Shown here: positions 10,433 to 22,300 of the stretch, piece after piece
Position numbering within the stretch: position 1 is the first letter of the stretch
Layout of the letters: every line of letters begins with the position of its first letter
NCBI GenBank assembly: GCA_009767595.1
Contig: VSDK01018732.1
Coordinates: 3,099-67,098, forward strand
DNA length: 64,000 nucleotides
DNA from: Symbiodinium kawagutii
Taxonomy: Eukaryota > Sar > Dinophyceae > Suessiales > Symbiodiniaceae
Direction of reading: 5' to 3'
Position numbers and translations under genes: made by a program
The notes under the pieces: generated by a model
Seen by the model: only the letters and a program-made list of their open reading frames with translations
What the model was told of the DNA's origin: nothing
Database searches by the model: none

Positions 10433-10575
10433 CCGGGAAGCGGGAGATGTCCCGAGATTGTCTCGGCACGAGCGGGGAATCTTCCTTTGCAAAGCGATGT
10501 CCCGGCGCCGGCGTTTCGTTTTCGCCTCTTGCTTGGCTGCGGGAGAGGCAAGGGCCTGGCGATAGCGCAGCTGGG
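10433..10575. CDS. GC-rich island, possible exon; inverted copy at 11098
   Basis: Open on both strands (plus …RLSRHERGIFLCKAMSRRRR…, minus …ENETPAPGHRFAKEDS…). The minus strand shares the words TTTGCAAAGGAA and GACATCTCCCGCTTCCCGGG with the plus strand at 11098-11152. This makes it either a dispersed repeat or two related exons in opposite orientation. Confidence 0.3.
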
Positions 10576-10618
10576 AGTAGCAAATGATGGTAGCTGATGG
10601 TGACTAATGATTAACAAT

Positions 10619-10722
10619 ATGGTGGTTTCTCAAAATAGGGGTACCCCTAAATCATCCATTATTAACCATTTATAGTAGTAAACCAACCATTTTTTGGATC
10701 CCCTATTTTGAGAAACCACCAT
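10619..10722. mobile_element. family B element, intact
   Basis: ATGGTGGTTTCTCAAAATAG at the left and CTATTTTGAGAAACCACCAT at the right are a perfect 20-base inverted pair flanked by AT-rich bases. Interior words as at 1242. Confidence 0.9.
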
Positions 10723-11090
10723 ATGAGTAATTATTGATTAGTCAACAAATGATGGGCTAATGATTAACTAATGATTAACTAATTAAGCTGAGTAATAACA
10801 AATGATTAACAATGATGATTAATTAATGATGATTGTTATGGTGACTAATGATAGTAGATAATCAAGATGATTAATGAAATTTATTGATAATTAGTGATGA
10901 TCAACTAATGGGTAATGAATGGTTAAGATCTGATGATTGGCAATGGCAGGGAAACTGATGAATGGGTTTATGATCTAGTGAAGATGGTTCTGATGACTAA
11001 TTAAGTCAGGATCTGATGATTTAGTGATGATTGATGAAGTAATGATCTAGTAACACACGATGATCTACTGAATGTAGTGACGAATGTCCG
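10723..11090. repeat. degenerate TGATGATTAA repeats
   Basis: ATGATTAACTAATGATGA-type words throughout. No exon. Confidence 0.6.
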
Positions 11091-11813
11091 GGACACTTCA
11101 GAGACATCTCTTCGCAAAGGAAAATACGCGGACATCTCCCGCTTCCCGGGATACCCCTGGCTACTCCTGCCCCTACTCAACCGGGGGTGGGTTCAACCGT
11201 TTGCCCAAAACTGCAAAATACCAATCTTTTGCTGTTTCAAACATTGGATTGTTTGGTTGTTATTTTTGTTCCTTTTCTTGATTGCATCTTTGGAGCACCA
11301 TTTCTATTTGTTCCCTGGTCATCTTCCATCCATCTCGATAAACCCGCATAGTTGATGGTAAATCACACGCTATTGAAGGTAAACAGCGTTCATTAATCTG
11401 GTTGTTCTTCTAAAGATTGCTGTTTATTTATATGGTTGTTCAATGTTGTTTATTATTGATATCAAACTTGGGATAAACTAAAGATTGCTTGTTCTCCTGT
11501 TGCTTGTTGGCTGCAGCCAGGGATACCAATCCGCTGCAGCAACAGCCTGCTTCATCGCCACATGTGGCAGCACCAACAACCGCGTCCGCTCAGTAGTATG
11601 GATCTAGGTGCGCTGGCAGGATCATCATGGATTTGCAGCACACCAATCTTCAGCAGTCGCTAGAAGTCACCCAAGCAAAGTTTGAAATTCCGTGGGTTGC
11701 CCACATCCCAAACCAAGAAAAACTGACATCAATTTCCGAGCGGTTTCTTTGCTGAATCTCTTCGTTGGGAGAGCAAAACACTAGAACTTTGGCAACCATG
11801 GAGTTCTCTGCGA

Positions 11814-11910
11814 CTGGTTGGTGGTTTCAACCCCCATAAAAAAAACGAGCCAACCAACCATTTGCCAATAATTACTCGGGAAAATGAACAAAAAATCCAC
11901 ACCACTGGTA
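11814..11910. mobile_element. family A element, decayed right end
   Basis: CTGGTTGGTGGTTTCAACCC, then CCATAAAAAAAACGAGCCAA and ACCATTTGCCAATAATTACT. The right terminal repeat is degraded (CCACACCACTGG). Confidence 0.7.
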
Positions 11911-12066
11911 TGACCTGCTGTGAGTTGCCGAAATCGATCCGTGAAAAATGGGAAGCAACGGGAGCCGCACCGAGAACCCAGGTGGAGCTTTGAGGCAGCT
12001 ACTGTGGCCATGCTGTAGTTGAAGAGGCCCAAGGCATTGATCTCACGCGACAGGAAACAAAGATGA

Positions 12067-12300
12067 GGGGGGGTTTCTCAAGCCAGTTTGGGCACCCCAA
12101 AAATGGTTGGTTTATGACTACTAGATGGTTCATAAAGGATGACTTGGTGGGTCCCCTATTTTGAGAAACCACCACATGTTTATGATGGTAAATGGATGTT
12201 TCTCAAGCCATTGGGAACCCCCAAAGATGGTGGCTTTATCATCAGAAACGATTCTAACAAAACGATGACTTGGAGGGTTCCCTCTTTTGAGAAACACCCA
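12067..12300. mobile_element. two adjacent family B elements
   Basis: The first runs 12067-12173 (GGGTTTCTCAAGCCAG to TTGAGAAACCACCA). The second runs 12195-12300 (GATGTTTCTCAAGCCATT to TTGAGAAACACCCA). Both have the internal AAAATGGTTGG- and GATGACTTGG-type words. Confidence 0.8.
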
Positions 12301-12519
12301 AATAAGCCCTTGTCCTGGAACTCCGACCGGCTCCTGTGAACATTGTGAGTATATTAGTTGTGTATCTGACAGGTCATTTGCATATATCCATCTATGTACC
12401 TGGAGCTTCAGTGATCCAACTGCTTTGGAGGGTTTGACCTCTGGAATTGGGGCTTAACATAGCTTAACCACACAAAACAGTTGGGTCACCATTCGGTTCC
12501 AGGTACGTATACGTATACA

Positions 12520-12626
12520 GTGGTTTCTCAAAACAGGGCACCCCCAGTTATCATCCTTTATAAACCATTTATAGGTCATAAATGTCATAAACCAACCATA
12601 GCTTTGGGGGGGGTTCCAGTGGCTAG
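12520..12626. mobile_element. family B element, degraded right end
   Basis: CAGTGGTTTCTCAAAACAGG at the left, then AAACCAACCATAGCTTTGGG. The right terminal repeat has diverged. Confidence 0.6.
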
Positions 12627-12759
12627 GTCGAACCCCCAGTGGCACCGAATGCAGTTCCTTCAGTTCTGCTCGCATATTGTAGTGGCTGGGCGAACGCCCA
12701 TCATGAATCACCATGAGCCACTTCCATGTTGAAGTTGGCCACTCATAATAACAAACTTC

Positions 12760-13125
12760 AAAATGTTACATGAGCCACTCAAAATGTTACATGAACCATT
12801 CTCAATTATGAGTGGTTCATGGTGATTCAATTAAGAACTTGTAATATGCTATAACCAATTAACCAGAATAGTAACCAGTTATGGTGATATAACTGGTTAT
12901 GGTGATGGTTATTCAAGTTATAGCTGCTATAACCAGTTGTAACATATGTTATAACCATAGTAAGCAATTGTAACGCACAATGGTTAACCAGTTATACATT
13001 ATTTTTGTGAGTTACTATGGTTATTGCTGGTTAGCCATTAAGCTATAACCAGTTATAAGATGTTGAAACCATAGTAAGCAATCGTAACTCATGATAATCA
13101 TGACCATGACCAGTTGTAACACCAT
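12760..13125. repeat. GGTTATAACTGG / CCAGTTATAACC repeat field
   Basis: Variants of TTATAACCAGTTGTAACATA and their reverse complements recur about ten times, so the region can fold on itself extensively. No coding potential. Confidence 0.7.
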
Positions 13126-13252
13126 GAGAGCATGCTTACATGAACCAAATCGAATCAAACATGTTTCGAACCAGCTGAAACCATGTGATTTCAGAGTCAT
13201 CTGTTCATCTCACCAGAGCAGCTGGGACCATGGCCCCTCAGCTTCACTTGGC

Positions 13253-13324
13253 CTCTCCAAACATGGAGCCCTTCCGCATGATGCCGATGTCGTCTCCCAC
13301 GCGCGTGCGCATTTGAGCGGCGCC
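13253..13324 (-). CDS. exon with cyclic-nucleotide-binding-domain motif
   Basis: CCCCCAG acceptor, 24 codons in phase 0 (…RTRVGDDIGIMRKGSMFGE) and a GC donor (GCCAAG). The ending G-x-x-FGE, preceded by a short beta-strand pattern, is typical of cyclic-nucleotide-binding domains, where FGE begins the phosphate-binding cassette. It would be the second such domain of the minus gene whose first is at 20982-21084. A plus-strand frame is also open here, but it lacks a family match. Confidence 0.5.
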
Positions 13325-16300
13325 CTGGGGGCACCGGCGGTGACATGACCAGCTCTACCTGGTCTGACCGGGGATCCTTACCTAAGCACCACGGTGAATG
13401 ATGCTTGGGAATGCTTCATGATGGCTGAGCATGGGGGTTCTCAACGGTGGGTTGACAGCTGGGAAACTACCTTGCGTGATTTCACACCTGGGTAACTATA
13501 CCAGGTAGGTAGATATATCGTTAAAGCAACTTGTGACATTTGGGTCTTTCCAAAGCCGAGTGGGTAGAAGAAGTGGTTGATCTGTACAGGATCTTTGGTG
13601 AATTCTTGGTAGTGTCCCCTTCCAATCTACCCAAACGTTGGAGACAAGCTTTGTGGGAGATGGTAGGGAGACACCTTGGAGATAGTTGGGTGACTTGGCT
13701 CGGATGATCTGGCATGGATTGGCTGATTCTGCTGCTACATCCCACTGGTTGCATCATACTAGGATACGTGGGTGCTTCTCAGATTATGGAACCCCCAAGA
13801 TAGTTGTTTTTTGGCTAAAATTGATTAATATGGGATGATTTGGGTCCCGATTCTGAGAAACACCCATACTAGGACGCATGGATACTTGATAATTCATTCC
13901 TAGATTGTCTTGTTGGTCCACTCATGAGCGGCTTGGCTGCGTGCATAGTTGGTTGTACGACCCAAACAGTTAGATTTGGTGGATTTCTTTGCGTTTGGAC
14001 TTTGGAGACATGGCATCTGGGTCCCAAATCAAAAAACGGGAAGTATGTAGGTGGTCCATCTGAGTCCATCTTGGGCGGCAAAAGAGATGCACAATCCTTC
14101 ATGAGGGTAACTTCACGTTCATTACAAGGTAGGGACCACAAATTCCAAGTTGGTTCAAAACCATTCAGCACGCAACAAGCTTAAACTAAGATATCCAGCA
14201 TAACTGATAGTTACTCCAGTTACAAGCCAACTCAGCTAACTCGGGCGGCCCGGCACTGCAATTTTTGAAAACTTCAGGTGCTTTCACCCCGGTGACCCGT
14301 GATTTCTCCCAACTCATATTGAACCCTTGAGCTATCACAGTTGGATGGAGGGTCACTTTGCAGTCAAAGCCTGAGTTTCTGCCAAGCCAAATGGTGGTTT
14401 CTCAAAAGGGACCCTAAAGATGGTTGGTTTGTTATTGTAAATGGTTAATATTGGACGATTTAGGATTCCACTATTTTGAGAAACAACAGTCCTCATTTCA
14501 AGAAGCATCAAAAGGAAGCATCAATTGACATCTACCCTTCAGAAAAGGTCGTACGGGTCCATCAGCGGTGCAAACACAAACCAAACACTTCCGAGGTAAC
14601 CAGTAGTACAGCAACCAACATCATTGTGGCGGAATTTGGGGGTTCCATCATGTATTAATATAGCAGCCGTACATCATCGCTTTCTCGTTCCTATTTTTGG
14701 GAGTATCCCTACCGATAAACACTGGTTTGCGGTTTCAACCCCCATGAAAAATATAAGTCAACGAACCAACCATTTGTGCATACTATGGAAAGTAAAGAAT
14801 GCCATCAACCCATGAACCACTCATGAACGATAACCAGCTATTACTTGGTGGCTTTTAGATCCCTTGCTAAAAGTTTAACTTTTAGTGGTTATATGGCAAG
14901 TCAATCATATCCCAAAAGAGCTATAAACTCAGCTAAGTTCATAGCTGTAATGATGGTTGATGATAGATGCTGACTGATGTCAGTTGATGTTGGTTGTTTC
15001 AACATGTTCCAGATTTCAATCCGTCCATCATCCGTCCATTCCCAAATTACCAACATGTCAATCAAACCAGCAGCCAGAACAACTGTCTGCAGGGCATTGA
15101 GACGCTGGCCGCCACAAAGAGGATCATGTTCTCGAACTTTTCTCCTCGGATCTGCTGGTGCCTTGAGTTTCAGTGTGGTGACTGGCGTGGATCAGCTCAG
15201 CTACCCGTTCTGTGCTGGCTAAGTCCTACCCTTCCAACTACCTATGGCAACATCTCTACGCCAGGGGCTACCTGGTTACCTACCAAGGTAACTGGAAGGA
15301 TTGGCTTCAACATTCTATTTAGAGAGGACCACAAGGCTCTTGATGTGCCGACTCAAAGAACGGGGGGCTGGACCCCATCATCAACCATCATCAACTATCC
15401 CTATTACTCTTGAATATCATCCTTCTATTGTTGGTTATCAACCACCATTCACCATCATTTGCCATTCCTGTCCTAGCCATCATCCACATATCAACCATCC
15501 ATCCACATTGATTGTCCCCCATCAGTTGGTGGGTGTACTGACCCAACTCGCCATATACAGTAACTATGTATCCCCTACTATTATTAGCTATCAACTACTC
15601 GTATATGCCCTAATTACAATTGATAGTTATTAATATCACATACAGTATAAGTATATCCCCTACTAGTAAGCATCAATACCAATATGGCTCTGACTATTGA
15701 CGGCCGACTGCCCAACACAACTCGCCATGGTTGAACCATTCATACCATTTCCTATTTGGATGTGCACCCCCACGGCTCGTAAGTGTTCACAAGTCCCATG
15801 GTTTTGAGGGCTTAGTGAACCGCTACCTGACAGGGCGTAACGAATCCCATGGCTTCACTAACCCTGGTCGCTGCACATCCCTGCGTAGGTCCCAAGTCGC
15901 CACATTTCACAATGTCCGAGCCAGACTTGTAGAGCTGCTCCTGGCGACCCGTAACGTTTTGTCAAAAATGCCCTGAGTTCATCTTCCGCCGCAAGGATGC
16001 TAGCGGATTGCAATGGTTAATGATGGTTGATGATGGTTGATGATGGCTAACTAATGATGGTTAATGATGGTTAATTGATCATGGTTGATGGTGGTTTATG
16101 ATGGTTCATGATGGTTCTGATTTCATCAAGGTCTGTGAATGATGGTTACTCAGATTTAGGCTTGTCGTGAGGATGGTCTGTTACTGACAGTTGTCAACAC
16201 ACAGGTAAGCTAAATGGTGTCGTTGATAAATGATGATGATTGTATCAGGAATATTCCTAGCAATGACTTTGGAAGCAAGGCAATTATGAACAGGCATCTG

Positions 16301-19300
16301 AGCGACCCAATCTAAGGAAACACTATCCCAGGTTGCGTCACGCTTCATGTTAATTCAAGAACATCTTGCAAAGATAGGTGGCCAAAAAGCATGTTTGAAA
16401 AGTTGGAACAGTTTTGATCCAAGATGCAAGCTCAGTGGATTATTCATCACCGACTCTCTGGTGAGCAAGCCCAAGAAAATACCACAGGTATTCTTCCTGC
16501 AAACAATCCATTTGAGTGATGTAAAACTGAGCAATAGCACTCGCCATCTGCGTGGAGTTTTCGTGTGTTGGATGGAGTCTGTGGTTGATGGATGAATGAT
16601 CCAGCCACAAAGCTGACATACTGACAAAAAATGACTCGGTCAAACACAACTACTAGCTATGCTGGTTGGTGGTTTCAACCTGTATGAAAAAAAAGTCAAC
16701 CAACCAACCATTTGTAAATGCTAGGTAAAACAACGGTCATTTGCAGCTGCCCAGCTATTTCAATCAGCCCAACATATCTTCGTCGTTGAGGCATCAGTTG
16801 CCACCAATTCAATCATCCCGAGTGAATGCGACCACCAGTGGTTGGTTGAAACCACCACCAGTCGTTGATGGACCCAACACAATCCCACCAAACACTCCAA
16901 GAAATGCTTCGTCCAAGGTATGGCATTTGGGTATGGTCATCCACTAACCTTTGGCATCTAACCCTCACAAAACGGCTGTTGGGGGGCAAAATGACCATAT
17001 CAAGGGGGGACCATGTGATCCCTCATGTTCTGCAACCATTCACCGAATAGGGATACCATTCATACTCATGAAATGTGATAGTACAACGGTAGAATCAATC
17101 GTTGGCACATACTTTTTACTTCACATGGCATCCCTAAGCATGGTTGGCATAAATAGGGATACCTGATACCGATACCCATATGGTTCACCAAATAGGGACG
17201 GGAGACCATCAATCGTATACCAGTTGGTCAGCTACAAAAAAAATAGTCCAGCAACACAACTTGGACGAGAAGACTTATATCTTATGGAACTTCTACTTGG
17301 CTTTATACAATTAATGGTCTCCACCAACTGGTATACAATTAATGGCTTCTGCCATAAGATCCATCCATCCAGCAACACAACTTGGACGCTGTACCCAGCA
17401 CTTGCCCTGGGACTTCACCATTCGATCAGCAGATGACAAGTCCTGTGGAACCACAAATCGGCCCTCAGGTCCTGCAGCAACACTGATAAGCTATGGAAGA
17501 AGGACGGCGGACCTCAGCTGCCCAATCTCTGAGGCCGGATGGTGGCTGGTAAGTCGTTAAGCTACCAACCAGTTGCCAAGGTTCTATGTTGAAGTAAGCT
17601 GACGTGTACGCCCAGCCAACCATTTCGTTCCGGCCAGAAGGATCAAGAAATCATAGGAGGATGCCTCTGATGGGGCATGGCAAGTTTTCCACGATGATCC
17701 CTGTGCTAGTCCGTGAGCCCACAGCTACATGACAACGGTGATGATTGACTACGGGGAATGATGGTTAGGGAGGGTTCATAAAGATTAATGACATTAACCA
17801 TGATGGCGATTAATCTTACATGAAGGTTAATGCAGGTTGATTGAACATCCTGTTCTCGATGCATATTCACTTCCATTGATGATGATGATGATGATGGTGG
17901 TGATGATGATGATGATGATGACGATGCTGATGGTGATGGTGATGGTGATGATGATGGTGATGATGATGATGATGATGATGATGATGACGACGATGATGAT
18001 GACGACGACGACGACGATGATGATGATGATGAATGGTCTGGTTAACCCTCCCATTGGCTCCGCAGCGACCATGATTAAACAGCATCTACCGTGTAAAACT
18101 GATTGATCAATTCAATAAACCACCGTCATTACTATCCCCTATTCGTAACAATTAATTAATAATTGCCACTTGGCTAGCCTCATGGAAACAATGAAAAACA
18201 TTATTAACCTCTATAACACCTTATGAATCTTGGTCTGTGGTAACCTCTATTAAACCTGATGAATGACTGTAAAAACCTCTGTAAAACCTGATGAATCACC
18301 AACAAAAACCTCTATAAAACCAGATGAATCACTACAAAAAAACCTCTATAAAACCAAATGAATCACTACAAGAAAAAACAATATATATATATATATCTAG
18401 ATATATATATATATATATTACATCACTATGTCTCTGGTGCCAGCCTCGAACTCCCATCATGGCCGACGCTGAGCTCTCCCGGCAGCCGCCCAAGAGCGGT
18501 GTCTGTGCCAGGGCAGGAATCGCCGTGGTCTGGTCGAGCACGCAAGGGTGGTGGTCGATTGGCTGGTGCTTGATGATGATGGCTACAAGGTGGGCCCCTA
18601 GCAGTTATAAGTAGGGTTATAACCCCCTATAACTGGTAGAAATCACCCTAGTTAACTTAGTTATAAACCAACTTATAAGTGGTTGGGGGCCCACCTTGTA
18701 AGAATGCTGGGGAGGGGATATGTTGGGGATATGCTGGGGATATGCTGGAAATATGCTGGGAATGTGCTTGGAAAATGGCCATAACTCATGCCTACTCAAA
18801 GGTGAATGATCGTGATTGAGTACGGTCAATGGGTGGTTGGTAGTGATTAGTAAAAGAGTGGTTGTGGTTCATGATGTTTGTTGGTTACAGGGTTCATATT
18901 GATCCTGAAAATGGTGGGATGGTTCATAACTGGTTGGTGGTTTCAATCCCTATGAAAATTCAGTCAACCAACCGAAATGTATCAATGAAACCGCCAACCA
19001 GCTAATGGTGGATGGCTGTTCACAATAAAAATCATGTTTCATTGATGCTTATTTCCTGGTCAAGGTCTTGGTGAATGGCTGGTTCATGATGGCGGATGAT
19101 GAACCTCAAGTTTCTGGAGCTCAGACCAACCCATCCCAACCAACCCCAACCCCAACCCAACCTCACCCAACCTCACCCAACCTCAACCAACCCCAACCTC
19201 ACCCAACCTCAACCAACCCCAACCCATCCCAACCACCCAACCCCAAACCCACCCATCCCAACCCACCCAGCGCCCCGGACACCTTGATCCACTCTCTTCT

Positions 19301-22300
19301 CTCCAGCTCCGTGCTACGGTTCTTCACCTCGGTTCTCTTCCAGATCTGAGCCAACTTATCCCTGTCCAAAGGATGCCTGGCACAGCTCCCGATGCTGGTG
19401 GCTGGTGGCTGGTGCACCCCGCATGGGGATGCGGCCTGGGTCTTTCCGAAAAGCCAGAGACCCCAAAGATATATGGTTGGTTTAGTACTAATAACGGATG
19501 ATTTGGGTGGACGCCAAGTTTGAGAAACCACCGCATGGGTTTCCAGCTCTAACAATAGCGAAGTGAACTTGGATGGTGAGTAGATACCACCATTGAGCGG
19601 GACAAACATGTAGAACTCAGGTTTACTTTTGAAGGAGATGTATATAATTGGATTGTGACCCAGGATGAATATCACATAACAAATATTATGATCAGGATAT
19701 TTATTAGCATTGGATGCAAACATTCATCCCAATGAATGCGATAAATGTTGCTTCATCCAGGTCTGAGAGCAGGCACGTGACAGATTGTACCTCGCAAAAG
19801 AGGTAAAAGTCTGAGGGCAAGTCTAGCATGAGGCACATGCAGCAACTAGGATTCCAAACGAGCAGTGCAACACCTTAAGTGATACTTGCCTCGGCAAATA
19901 ATTTCAGAATGGTCGGAGTTCATAGTTATCAATCCCAGTTCAAAATGTATGAGAAAGCCATCCAGCAAGCTGAGGAGTGTCATCAGCCAAGATGGCTGAT
20001 CATGATGCAGTCCATCATCACATCTGATTGATGGTTTCAACTCCTCTGGAAATACAAGTCGATCAGGCAATCATCGCAACATATGTCCAAAAGAAGGAAA
20101 TTGAAATGAAGAACTACCAACCAAACATCCATGATCAATCAGCCAAGGGGGTGCTCGTCTTCAGCGGCAAGCACTCTACTACAGCTCCAGCAACACCCGC
20201 GCTGCAACATGTCGGGTGTGCTCGTGCACGGCTGCACGAACTACCTTGGACGCTTGAGTGAAGCAAAGAACAGAAACATTTCGCAAGTTGTTTGTTTTTG
20301 TTAAGAATCGATCAAATGGCGGTTTCTTAGAATAGGGAACCCCTCAAAATGGCTGGTTAACTACTATAAATGACTATTAATGGATGATTTGGGGGGCCCC
20401 CTATTTTGAGAAACACCCAAACAAGGGTAACCACTTCTAAGCCATTCCAAACTAATCATTGGGAAAACCAAGCAATTCGTATTAGAAACTCGTTGGTACA
20501 CGTTGGTAGCACTTCATTCTGTGAGAAGTACGTGTGGATCACTGGCAGGTCACCCGCCATCGTTGATTCACAGGGGTTCCCTGTTGACGGATCGTCCGCT
20601 TAACGCCATGAGCACCAACCAACCCCCAAACCTATCGATCACATCTATGGGGCAGCCGGGCACCCCCAACAGCTGGCGCAGCTCCCTCAAACCAGCCAGC
20701 CACCATCATTAACCAACCATCATTGATACATCACAATATACCCTATAAAGGAATCATCTCTATAAATTGTTAGATCATCCCTATATGATATTTTAATGGT
20801 TGGTGATGTATCATCATCCCTATAAATCCCCAGGTCAAATCCACCAAAGGTGAACCATCACCAACCATCCTGAGCCAACCATCCAGGGCTCAACCAGCCC
20901 TCCGACCAGCTCCATCCACCAGCCCCGTGGGGCTCCCCATGGTGCCCTGCCCTGCCCTGCTGCACGTCCCAGGTGCCGCACCGGTGAAGCGCAGGCAGCT
21001 GACGTAGCCGTCCTCCCAGGTGATGGCGCTGGCGGTGCGCCGCTTGGAGATGCCGAAGGCGCCCACCTCCCCGAAGACCTGGAGCTGCCCGGGGCGAAGG
21101 ATGGGGGCAACCCGTGGTGGTGGGGGCCGTGGTGGTGGGGCCGTGGTGGGTGGATGAAGCGGTTGGAAGTGGGGAAGTTGGTGGTGATTTTTTGGGGGAA
21201 TTGATGGTGAATGAGTGGGTGGTGAGTGGTTAAGTGATGGTGAAGTGATGGTTGGTATAAGCTAATTATGATGGTGAAGGATAGTTCGGTGGTTCCTGAT
21301 GGTTGATACTGGCTAATAATGGTCAATTGATGGTGAATTTGTCGTGGTTAGTCGTGATGATCAGTCGTGATGGCTAAGTGATGTTCAAATGATGGTATTC
21401 TGGCGGTGATGGGCGGAATCCAGCAGTTGGATGCTGAGTCACAAATCATTTCCAGACATGGCGCCAAAAGGCTTCGGTCACGAAGATTGATCATACCAAA
21501 GCTCAAAGAAATGATCAGTTAGATGGTACCATTGATCATCATATCCAATGAAGTTACCAGATATGATCAATTAGAAACCATCAATGGATGTCTGAACAAG
21601 TTGGTTCATACTTGGGGTAACTACCAGCTATGGTAGATACAACTTTGGCGGTTTCTTGAGATGCACGTACCCTCAGTTGTGATCCTTACATCGATCATAA
21701 GTTTAATTTAATGCACCAACCAGGGCTGTGGGGTCCACTTGCAGGGCTCGCCAGACGACAACATCCATCACTTCTTCGGGTCTGACCTGACCAGCGCCCA
21801 CCATGCTGAACAGAGTTCCAACCTCGGCCGTGGTGCGTTTGAGAGCTTGGGGATCCCAGCAGGTTCGGAGCGAGCAATGCAACAAAGCATCTTGTAGGGA
21901 GATCAATCAGGAAGATGCCCAACAACAGGAATATTGGGATGGTTTATTGATATAGATGCTTCATAAACTGGATGATATGATAACTGGGGGGTTCCCTTAT
22001 GACTTGAGAAACACATAGAGATGTATTCAAAACAGTGATGTAAGTTGGCATTGACTTCGATCCACTTTGGCGGAATGCAAAGCCTGCGAAAGGGGAGGGG
22101 TCGGCGCAGCTTTCTAATGATAGCACTGGGCAGCCCAAATGGTATCCAATCTTATCACAATTTCTGTATTCAACTCCTAGGTGTTGCTTGGCAAATCTTT
22201 TGACTTTGATTGCTTATTCTTTCAGAGGCGTGTAGTGGCCAGGATCGTTCTATGCTTCTCGAAAAGAATAGTTCACTGCACAAATAAATGGTCAGCATTG

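Noticed and set aside
17827-18106. Poly-His, poly-Met and poly-Ile ORFs
   Set aside because: They come from the (GAT)n microsatellite.
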